Below are positions 1-6,120 of a stretch of 9,208 nucleotides of DNA, in pieces; positions within the stretch are counted from its first letter, which is position 1; every line of letters begins with the position of its first letter. A model generated the notes under the pieces. That model did no database searches. It saw only the letters and a program-made list of their open reading frames with translations, and had not been told where the DNA came from. Source of the DNA: Candidatus Moranbacteria bacterium CG_4_9_14_3_um_filter_45_14 (GTDB taxonomy: Bacteria > Patescibacteriota > Minisyncoccia > Moranbacterales > UBA1568); contig PFVP01000040.1 of NCBI GenBank assembly GCA_002790675.1, forward strand, positions 1 to 9,208. Direction: 5' to 3'. The translations under genes were made by a program, and so were the position numbers.

Positions 1-11
1 TTTTTTTTCTT

Positions 12-36
12 TACTTAGAGGTCGAACCTCTAAGTA
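12..36. repeat. Perfect 11-bp hairpin, copy A of a two-copy element
   Basis: The arm TACTTAGAGGT (12-22) and its exact complement ACCTCTAAGTA (26-36) form an uninterrupted 11-bp stem around a 3-nt CGA loop. A T8 run precedes it and T5 (39-43) follows on the plus strand, so it could act as an intrinsic terminator for a rightward gene lying left of the window. The T-run sits two bases past the stem, so that reading is only moderate. A closely similar hairpin occurs at 159-181 in the opposite orientation, which suggests a repeated genomic element and not just a terminator. The structure is seen directly; the function is inferred. Confidence 0.6.
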
Positions 37-49
37 GGTTTTTGAGTAT

Positions 50-104
50 TAAATAAAATGGAAATGAAAAGCCCGAAGAATCCTGGATAGGTTTCTTCGG
101 GCTT
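50..104 (-). terminator. Intrinsic terminator of the leftward four-gene operon
   Basis: The arm AAGCCCGAAGAA (69-80) pairs perfectly with TTCTTCGGGCTT (93-104), giving a 12-bp GC-rich stem. The 12-nt interior can extend it with a further CCT/AGG pairing (82-84 with 89-91) around a GGAT loop. Read on the minus strand, the stem is followed by a T-rich stretch (complement of 50-68) with runs of four T. It lies about 57 nt past the stop codon of the last gene of the operon (161), as expected for its terminator. Read rightward the stem is followed only by a short T-rich stretch, so weak bidirectional action is possible. Confidence 0.8.
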
Positions 105-158
105 CTTTGAACTTGGATCGACTTTCGATGAAGTCGCTTGCAAGCTTTTCTTCACAGT

Positions 159-181
159 ACTTAGAAGTTCGACTTCTCAGT
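159..181. repeat. Hairpin element copy B, overlapping a stop codon
   Basis: The arm ACTTAGAAGT (159-168) and ACTTCTCAGT (172-181) pair at 9 of 10 positions around a TCG loop. Compared with the hairpin at 12-36 read on the minus strand, the outer stem and the loop are the same, while one G-C stem pair is replaced by A-T, a compensatory change. The two copies therefore lie in opposite orientations about 120 bp apart, with the operon terminator between them. Copy B contains the TAA stop of the 161-643 gene and encodes its last six residues (TEKSNF). No poly-T tract follows on either strand, so it does not look like a standard terminator by itself. Confidence 0.6.
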
Positions 182-643
182 TGAACAGTGGGGCGTATGC
201 AAGCGGACCATATACTGTCCGTTCGCATAGACGAAGGCGTAGTTTCCATCGGTGATTTCCTGGCGGATGCCGACTGGAGATAGTTCCTGATATAAGAACG
301 CCAACACCCCATCTTCTTTGCCACCGACGATCATTCCGGTAATGGGTGTCAATGCTTTCACGAGATGAATGGCGAACCATCGTGTGAATGTATCGCTTTC
401 ATCGTCCGACAGCGGAAAGTTCGTGAGCCGAGCAGGGCTGGCACATTTGGCACTGTGGATTGCTGAACGGATGGCTGACAAGATGGCTTCTTCCACCTTT
501 GGTCGGAGATTGTTCAGATGATGAAGTGGAGACCATCTTTTCATATTTTTCCTGTTGCTCACGTAGATGTCAGTGAGTAGCTGAAGGAATTTATCGCTCG
601 GGAATACCCCGAGTTCATTTTCGATTGCGGTTTTTTGTGTCAT
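161..643 (-). CDS. Small hypothetical protein, last gene of the leftward operon
   Basis: This encodes a 160-residue protein that I do not recognise. It has no signal peptide or membrane segment and looks cytoplasmic. The first half is charged and helical in character, with a conspicuous run of Ala/Ser/Ile and basic residues (EEAILSAIRSAIHSAK, about 52-67). The second half has an acidic patch (SDDESD, about 79-84) and a more beta-like end (about 127-150) rich in Tyr and Val. There is no catalytic motif I can name. The ATG start at 643 is supported by a strong Shine-Dalgarno (AAGGAGA, 5-nt spacer), the only clear one in the window. The gene begins 17 nt after the stop of the upstream glycosyltransferase gene, so it is probably co-transcribed and could be made at a higher level than its neighbours. 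Its 3' end lies inside the hairpin at 159-181, so the last six codons may derive from that repeat. Translation of the locus is well supported; function is unknown. Confidence 0.75.
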   Translation of the reverse strand: MTQKTAIENELGVFPSDKFLQLLTDIYVSNRKNMKRWSPLHHLNNLRPKVEEAILSAIRSAIHSAKCASPARLTNFPLSDDESDTFTRWFAIHLVKALTPITGMIVGGKEDGVLAFLYQELSPVGIRQEITDGNYAFVYANGQYMVRLHTPHCSTEKSNF

Positions 644-648
644 TTCTT

Positions 649-655
649 TCTCCTT
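649..655 (-). promoter_or_regulatory. Strong Shine-Dalgarno for the 161-643 gene
   Basis: Read on the minus strand, AAGGAGA lies 5 nt upstream of the ATG at 643, close to the ideal anti-SD match and spacing. None of the other five genes in the window has a recognisable SD at its start, so this site both fixes the start of the small gene and sets it apart from its neighbours. Confidence 0.75.
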
Positions 656-660
656 AGAGA

Positions 661-2382
661 CTATTTTCCGTCAAGCAGACTGTTCCAGGTTTTCAGTTGT
701 TGTATCTGTATGGTTTGTTCTGACTTTTCTCTTTTTTGCACTTCAGCGGGTAATATGCGTATCTTTCCATCATCAGGAGTGAGTGTATAGACAGTCAATG
801 TGCCGAATTTTTTCTCCTCTATGATATTGAAAGCTTTTTCTATACCACGCGTACCATCTGTGGGATACTGGATCAGAAAGTAATTACCTTCTGCGTAGAG
901 AGTGTCATAACTGATGGAATCAAAATAGGCTATGCCCCGTCTGTTCAGATGATACCAGAACATCGGATCATACTCGTGATAGGTGCTGATATAAATCGGG
1001 TAATGATTCCCTGTCTGTTTCGACACGAGGTAGTCAGTAATAACGAGTTGTTCTTGGAGTGTCAGACGCTTGTCATTTGGGAAGATGTCTTCGGTTTCTG
1101 TGATGACGGCATTTTTCGTCGGGTCGTTCAGTTGGAGGAAATGACCCCCGATGCGTGTCAGATTCGGAATGAGAAGGATGAAAAGGATACTGATAAAAAA
1201 GATATTTCGCGAAGCACTTCTTTCGGGCTGTAATTTCTCCAGAAGGAAACCGAGAAGAATAATGGTGACCGGTGCGATGAGGAGATAAAAGCGCGGATAG
1301 ATCTGGAAATTGCTCGAGAGGAGGGAATAGAAGTACGCGAAGGGAATGCCTACCCACAAGAGTACCAGCACAAGGAAGTCTTTCTTGTCTTTCATTTTCT
1401 CTTGTATGATATTTCGTACGAGAATGACTGCTTGCGTACAGAAAAGGATGATAGCCAATATGCGCCAAGGAAGATTGGCATCGTTTTGAAAACCGTATGC
1501 TTTGAGTCGTCCACCGGTGATACGGTCGATGCCGGAATTGACGAAGAAATATCCGGAGGCGGTGTATTGCACATCGAGTATCGATTTACGGACGAGGCCT
1601 CTCAGAGGGTCACCGGATTTGGAGAGTTTTTTGAGAAAGAAACCGATGTTTTCGCCACCTGTATTGATATCGGATAATATCATCGGAGAATAGATGAGTG
1701 TGACGATGCCGAGCGCTATGACCCACGTTTTCCAAGCAAATCGCGGGCGTTTGTAGAGCAGGAAAAGGAGAGTGATAGTCGGAATGGTAAAGAAGGCATT
1801 GAAGTGGATCTGCGAGGTGATAGTGATGGCTGTTGTCGCTATCAGGAACCATCGGTCACGTTTTGTTTCTGTTTCTGAGACAGAGCGCAAGAGGGCATAA
1901 AAGGACAGGAGTATAAGAAAAGGTAGGACATTCGGACTCCACGAAAAACGTCCGTAGAGCACGAGGTAGACCGACATCGAAAAGAGAGCTGTAAGCGCAA
2001 GCGATAGTGGTGTGCTGAAATATCTCTGGATGAAGATGAAGAAGAGGGGAATAGCGAGAATAGAGAGGATGAGAACCAGCATCGCGTGACCAGTGGGAGT
2101 ATTGCCGAAGATGAGGGCACTTCCGTACTCCATATAATAGAATGCCGGACCGAGACGGAGTGCTCGACCACCTCCGGCAGTCGGACCGAGGAGCGGGAGA
2201 TTGCCGATACCATTATCGACTGCTTCAGAAACGATACGGGTGTCGTAGGACTGGTCTATTTCGAACAACAGCCAGTCTGAGAAGTGGTAGGTACGGAGAA
2301 AAATACCGATGAGAATAATGGCGGTCAGGATGAGAACTGTCTGTCTGTTTCCTTTGTAGAGGGTGATGAGAGACGCGAACAT
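661..2382 (-). CDS. GT-C fold membrane glycosyltransferase (CPR paralogue family)
   Basis: This encodes a 573-residue polytopic membrane protein. A first hydrophobic helix (about 14-31) is followed by an outer loop carrying YHFSDW (32-37), the pair D43/D47 (DQSYD), LPLLGP (62-67) and LRLGP (75-79). Further helices carry RFSWSPN (145-151), SQIHF (190-194) and PRFY (363-366). The last helix ends near residue 408 and the final ~160 residues form a soluble tail, probably extracytoplasmic. Acidic residues in the first outer loop are the usual catalytic feature of GT-C enzymes such as PMT and ArnT, which move a sugar from a polyprenyl-phosphate donor to an acceptor outside the membrane; D43 and D47 are candidates. 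Donor and acceptor cannot be told from sequence. It is paralogous to the proteins at 6115-7884 and 7933-9208. It starts 12 nt after the GH28-like gene's stop, lacks a clear Shine-Dalgarno and is probably co-transcribed. Membership of the GT-C superfamily is confident; the substrate is unknown. Confidence 0.9.
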   Translation of the reverse strand: MFASLITLYKGNRQTVLILTAIILIGIFLRTYHFSDWLLFEIDQSYDTRIVSEAVDNGIGNLPLLGPTAGGGRALRLGPAFYYMEYGSALIFGNTPTGHAMLVLILSILAIPLFFIFIQRYFSTPLSLALTALFSMSVYLVLYGRFSWSPNVLPFLILLSFYALLRSVSETETKRDRWFLIATTAITITSQIHFNAFFTIPTITLLFLLYKRPRFAWKTWVIALGIVTLIYSPMILSDINTGGENIGFFLKKLSKSGDPLRGLVRKSILDVQYTASGYFFVNSGIDRITGGRLKAYGFQNDANLPWRILAIILFCTQAVILVRNIIQEKMKDKKDFLVLVLLWVGIPFAYFYSLLSSNFQIYPRFYLLIAPVTIILLGFLLEKLQPERSASRNIFFISILFILLIPNLTRIGGHFLQLNDPTKNAVITETEDIFPNDKRLTLQEQLVITDYLVSKQTGNHYPIYISTYHEYDPMFWYHLNRRGIAYFDSISYDTLYAEGNYFLIQYPTDGTRGIEKAFNIIEEKKFGTLTVYTLTPDDGKIRILPAEVQKREKSEQTIQIQQLKTWNSLLDGK

Positions 2383-2394
2383 CGCTTCGTGTTT

Positions 2395-4092
2395 CTACCG
2401 GGTTAATAAAGAGGTATCATTCTCTTTGCTTTTGGGTATGACTATTTTTCTCTCCTCAGTAGAGAAACCGCTGTCTGAAATATCGATATTGGAGGATGTG
2501 TCTCCTCTGATGGAGAGGCAAATCGGGGTGCGGAGCGGGCAGGGTGTGGTATGGATATCGATGCTGGTACTATTTGTTATGGAGAAAAGCGGATCATCAA
2601 ATTTGAATGTCAAGTTCACATTTCGGAAGCTGATGGTATCGGTATTGGAGAGCTCTGCACCGTCTCGCGTGCTGTAAAGCGTTATATTTTCGAACGAAAC
2701 ATTGCTTACGGGAAGTTCAGGAAGACCGTCGACAGTAATGGTTCTGCGAGTTTTCTCAGCGGAAATGTTTTTCAAATGAATATTTCGGAAGAGCGGTAAT
2801 GCGGTGCTATCGATTTTGAAAGGGAATCCGTAAGCGGTCGTTATCTGGATGGCTCCGATACTCACACTTCGCATTTGCATATTTTCTACCCAGATATTTT
2901 CGACGATTCCTCCACGTCCTTTGGTTGCTTTGATGCGGAATCCGAATTGCACTGAATTGATAGTAGTATCGTGTGCGAAGACATTGCGTACGTCACCGGA
3001 CATCTCGCTTCCGATAGCGATCGCTCCATGAGCCTCTTTGATGATGTTGTTGCGGATTATAACATTCTCAGTCGGGATATGGAGTCGCATACCCTCCCTA
3101 TCCCGACCAGACTTGAGGACGATGGCATCGTCACCGGTACGGAACGTAGAGTTTTCGATGAGTACATTTGAAGAAGAATCGACAGCGACGCCGTCGGTGC
3201 TCGGGCCTGGATCAGTCGCGATATCGACACCACGCACGATGACATTGTCGCTATAGACAGGATGGATGGTCCACATCGGTCCATTGACGATGCGTATATT
3301 TTCGATAAGTACGTTATGGCAACGGATACATTCGATAAAAGCCGGACGTAATCCCTGTTCTTTCGTTCCGAAGACTCTCTCCGTAACTGGAATAGCATTA
3401 TCACCCATAGCGTAGAGAGTTCTGATGGATGAACTGCCGTGAGCCATAATCTTCCACCATTCCAATGCTCCTTGTCCGTTGATCGTACCGAGTCCGGTCA
3501 CAGCGACGTTGGTCGCATCCTTGGCATAGATCGGAGGGGAATAGTTGTAATACTCGATGCCTTCGAAGCGTGAAAAGACAACCGGCAAATAATCGTCGGG
3601 ATCGGCGCTAAAAAGAATCGTAGCATCCCGATCGATATAGAGTTCGATGTTATTCGTGAGATGAATCGGTCCGGAGAGCCATACTCCCGCAGGGACATCG
3701 ACCTTTCCTCCACCCAAAGCAGAACAGGCATCGATAGCACTTTTGAACGCCTGAGTATTCATCGTCTTGCCATCCGCTATCGCTCCATAATCAATGATGG
3801 AACAGATACGATCCGGGAAAAGAGGTTCATTGATGACAAGCGGTGTGTCCGCGAACGGTGTTTCGATGGTTATTTCCTGAGAGGGGTAATGAATGACAGG
3901 AACTTCAGGGGTCTGTATTTTCTCCTTCTGCAAAAAAATATTTGAAGATGATATTTTCTCAAAAGATATCGTAGCGAAAGAAACAATGCCGATGATGACG
4001 AAAAAAAGAATGATGAAAAGCACAAAAAACATCCATCTTTTTGAAGGGAACAGACTTTCGAATTTTTTCCGTAACGAAGAAAATGATTCCAT
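2395..4092 (-). CDS. Membrane-anchored GH28/polygalacturonase-like beta-helix protein
   Basis: This encodes a 565-residue protein (ATG at 4092; a TTG at 4095 would add one residue). A basic N-terminus precedes one hydrophobic helix (about 21-42), giving a type II anchor with the rest outside. After a Pro/Ser/Thr-rich linker, the pectate-lyase-type domain opens with IIDYGAIADGK (about 99-109). It continues with GGGKVDVPAGVWLSGPI (about 127-143) and repeated N-V-x-I/V-x-N turns of a right-handed parallel beta-helix to about 500. All GH28 active-site blocks are visible: GPSTDG (D300, usually NTD), GDDAIVLKSG (D321, D322), AHGAIAIGSE (H355) and RIK (R386, K388). The family hydrolyses alpha-linked galacturonan and related glycans by inversion; the exact substrate here is unknown. 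The start overlaps the upstream transferase stop as TGATG, implying translational coupling. Activity is likely because the three Asp, the His and the Arg/Lys are retained. The Asn-to-Ser change at the first block may alter subsite binding. Confidence 0.9.
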   Translation of the reverse strand: MESFSSLRKKFESLFPSKRWMFFVLFIILFFVIIGIVSFATISFEKISSSNIFLQKEKIQTPEVPVIHYPSQEITIETPFADTPLVINEPLFPDRICSIIDYGAIADGKTMNTQAFKSAIDACSALGGGKVDVPAGVWLSGPIHLTNNIELYIDRDATILFSADPDDYLPVVFSRFEGIEYYNYSPPIYAKDATNVAVTGLGTINGQGALEWWKIMAHGSSSIRTLYAMGDNAIPVTERVFGTKEQGLRPAFIECIRCHNVLIENIRIVNGPMWTIHPVYSDNVIVRGVDIATDPGPSTDGVAVDSSSNVLIENSTFRTGDDAIVLKSGRDREGMRLHIPTENVIIRNNIIKEAHGAIAIGSEMSGDVRNVFAHDTTINSVQFGFRIKATKGRGGIVENIWVENMQMRSVSIGAIQITTAYGFPFKIDSTALPLFRNIHLKNISAEKTRRTITVDGLPELPVSNVSFENITLYSTRDGAELSNTDTISFRNVNLTFKFDDPLFSITNSTSIDIHTTPCPLRTPICLSIRGDTSSNIDISDSGFSTEERKIVIPKSKENDTSLLTR

Positions 4093-5939
4093 CAAGGTTT
4101 TTTGGTAACTGTATCGATTGAGAAAACTTTTACGTAATTATTCGGACGATTGCCGAAGGTAACTTTGAAAAGAGCGTTTTCCGAAGCGTATGATGCTTTG
4201 AAATCTATCGGCGTGTGCGCGTTGCCGGACATCTTGAGCGTTCGTGATTTGCGTCCGGAGGATACTACGACATAATCGAAGTTCACTCCTTTGACGCGTT
4301 TGTCAGTGAATCCGATGATGCATTTTCCTTTGAAGACCGCACAGACGGCTCCTTTGTCGGACCACACGACGAGTTTTTCCGGTTCCGGAAGACTATTGAG
4401 ATATTCTGCCGCTTCGAAACTGCCATCACCCATATCTTTGAGATTGACGAAATATTTCTCGGGAAGGAGGACGGATGTGTAGGCGAAATAAAATGGTTTG
4501 ATACCGATGAGACTGACTATCCCGATAATGAAGATGAGCAGATATGCTGTGTATGATGGCAGAAATTTCTTTACTTTTTCGAGCGAAAGGATATGCGCCA
4601 GACCGATGGCAGAAATAATAAAGGTGAATGGATAGAGTGCAATCTGATACCGGACAGTGGCGACGACGTTATTGACGGTCGATGCGAGGTAATAGAAGAG
4701 GATGAAGAGTGTGAGATAAAATACGATTTTTGCTTCATAGGACTCCCGCCATTTCTTCTTGAAAACGAGCATCAGAGCCGTGATAAAAGCAAATAAGACA
4801 AGTGGTGAGATGGCGAAAATGAGGCTGTAGATATCCGCAACCATCCTATCCGCATAGAGGAGAATCCGCGATGATCCTTCCTCGCCGATACCCTTAGGAG
4901 AAGCGATTGCTCCATTGGTATCGAGTATCGACATATCGGTATAGGTGTTCAGGAGAACGAAAGCGATACTGATGAGGAATAATACCGAAACGATTTGGAA
5001 AAGCATCATTTTTTTTCGTGAAAAAAATTCGAGAGTTTTCGTCGTGACGATGCTTTTGAAGAGGAAAATATCCGCGAGGATGAGAGCAATGATTCCTACG
5101 AAAAGAGGCCAGGTCGTTTTGAAGGCTTTGCTCAAAAATGTGCCTTCGAGGAGTATGCTCGGATTGACCCAGGTGGCGGGGTAGAGAACGAAAAAAGTCA
5201 GCATAGAAATTCCGACGATAATTGCGTAATTTCTGAGGGATCTTTTCAGGTAGGCTATGATTTCCGGTTTTTCATTGAGAAAGATATATTCGAGAAAAGG
5301 AAGGAAGAAAAAAAAGATATAGAGGATATTGGAGACGTATTTGGTCAGTAGGGAAAGTCCGAGGAGGAATCCACTCGCGTAGAGATATTTTTTCTCCGTA
5401 CTCTTCTGGAAGACGAAATAAGAGAGGAGTGAGAGTGGCAGAAATATCCAGAGGAGCGAGTCCGGATTGATGATGAGAGCAATGCCGAGCAGAATAGGGG
5501 AGAGGCTGATGAAAATGAAGGCTACGAGAGCTATTGTCTCATCGAAAAGTTTTCTCAAGAAAATATAGAAGAGTGGGAGGAGAAATACGCAGAAGAGATA
5601 GATCGGCAGGCGGAAATAGAAATTGATATCGTTGATGTCTCTCAGTTGCGAATCCGTCTTGACATCACCTCGTAGGCTCTTGTAGGGCATCGGATCCATC
5701 TTGATGAGTCCGGCACCGGAAAGGATAGCAACGGTGATACCTGGTTTGTCATTGACACTGGTCGTTTTCCAATTATGAGCTTTAATACCGTTCCAAAATT
5801 TGGTGATCCGGCCATACGTCCAATACGGTTCATCGACGGAGGAATAATTGCCGAGACGTGAAAGGCCGAAACCGAGGTTGGTCAAAAGGATGATGACGAT
5901 GAACAGAGGTGCGAGATACTTTTTGAAAGATGTTTTCAT
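4092..5939 (-). CDS. PMT/ArnT-like GT-C membrane glycosyltransferase, first gene of the leftward operon
   Basis: This encodes a 615-residue polytopic protein. The first helix (about 10-27) is followed by an outer loop with the DE motif typical of GT39/PMT_2 proteins (SSVDEPYWTYGRI, D36-E37) and NDKPGI (63-68), which sits where related enzymes have a His/Pro-containing loop motif. Later landmarks are NPDSLLW (158-164), GLSLLTKY (194-201) and RYQIALYP (430-437), all matching the general layout of PMT-type transferases. About ten to twelve hydrophobic segments end near residue 480. The last ~130 residues are soluble and probably extracytoplasmic. The expected reaction is transfer of a sugar from a polyprenyl-phosphate donor to an outer-face acceptor, with D36 as likely catalytic base. 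It lacks the YHF/LPLLG/LRLGP signature of the other three transferases here, so it is a different subfamily. It faces the divergent promoter region and heads the operon. No Shine-Dalgarno precedes the ATG. Its TGA stop overlaps the next gene's ATG by one base. Fold assignment is confident; substrate is not known. Confidence 0.9.
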   Translation of the reverse strand: MKTSFKKYLAPLFIVIILLTNLGFGLSRLGNYSSVDEPYWTYGRITKFWNGIKAHNWKTTSVNDKPGITVAILSGAGLIKMDPMPYKSLRGDVKTDSQLRDINDINFYFRLPIYLFCVFLLPLFYIFLRKLFDETIALVAFIFISLSPILLGIALIINPDSLLWIFLPLSLLSYFVFQKSTEKKYLYASGFLLGLSLLTKYVSNILYIFFFFLPFLEYIFLNEKPEIIAYLKRSLRNYAIIVGISMLTFFVLYPATWVNPSILLEGTFLSKAFKTTWPLFVGIIALILADIFLFKSIVTTKTLEFFSRKKMMLFQIVSVLFLISIAFVLLNTYTDMSILDTNGAIASPKGIGEEGSSRILLYADRMVADIYSLIFAISPLVLFAFITALMLVFKKKWRESYEAKIVFYLTLFILFYYLASTVNNVVATVRYQIALYPFTFIISAIGLAHILSLEKVKKFLPSYTAYLLIFIIGIVSLIGIKPFYFAYTSVLLPEKYFVNLKDMGDGSFEAAEYLNSLPEPEKLVVWSDKGAVCAVFKGKCIIGFTDKRVKGVNFDYVVVSSGRKSRTLKMSGNAHTPIDFKASYASENALFKVTFGNRPNNYVKVFSIDTVTKKP

Positions 5940-5986
5940 ACTATGAACGAGAATGAGAAAGAATTTTTGACGGCATCTATTGTCTT

Positions 5987-6014
5987 ATAGTACAGGAAAT
6001 ACGGCATTTTGCAA
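5987..6014 (-). promoter_or_regulatory. Candidate sigma70-type promoter for the leftward operon
   Basis: Read on the minus strand, a TTGCAA box (6009-6014) is separated by 16 bp from TACTAT (5987-5992). Each matches the -35 and -10 consensus at four of six positions. An overlapping TATAAG (5985-5990) is an alternative -10. Initiation would fall near 5980, giving a leader of about 40 nt before the ATG at 5939. This is a consensus match by eye in the only intergenic region upstream of the operon. Confidence 0.35.
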
Positions 6015-6079
6015 GGAAAAGAAAGGGAGAAAGAGGGAATTTTTAGCTTTACGAAGAGTGCTACTCGTGATACCATTGA

Positions 6080-6088
6080 TGTGATAAT
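6080..6088 (+). promoter_or_regulatory. Candidate extended -10 promoter for the rightward transferases
   Basis: TGT followed by GATAAT (6083-6088) fits the extended -10 form (TGn plus a five-of-six match to TATAAT). No good -35 is seen 16-18 bp upstream, which extended -10 promoters tolerate. Initiation near 6095 would leave a leader of only about 20 nt, largely occupied by the hairpin at 6105-6120. The -10 lies inside a small inverted repeat (CCATT 6073-6077, AATGG 6086-6090). Confidence 0.35.
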
Positions 6089-6104
6089 GGCAGAGTAATT
6101 TTCT

Positions 6105-6120
6105 CGACATATCTATGTCG
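6105..6120 (+). promoter_or_regulatory. Palindrome enclosing the start codon of the 6115 gene
   Basis: CGACAT (6105-6110) pairs perfectly with ATGTCG (6115-6120) around a 4-nt ATCT loop. The right arm begins with the ATG start codon itself. In RNA this 6-bp hairpin would occlude initiation; in DNA it is a 16-bp palindrome that could be an operator. No Shine-Dalgarno is present beside it. The structure is seen directly; any regulatory role is inferred. Confidence 0.4.

Noticed and set aside
12..36. GGTTCGA-like sequence suggesting a tRNA T-arm
   Set aside because: The stem and loop are a simple palindrome with a 3-nt loop; no acceptor stem, anticodon arm or CCA end nearby.
12..181. CRISPR array from the repeated hairpin
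   Set aside because: Only two copies, in opposite orientation, with a terminator between them; no regular spacers or cas genes.
2363..2677. 104-residue plus-strand open frame across a gene junction
   Set aside because: It is antisense to the ends of two well-supported genes and has no family resemblance.
4092..5939. Possible alternative code with TGA read as glycine
   Set aside because: TGA is used as a normal stop at the TGATG overlap, and every long gene is complete without reading through TGA.
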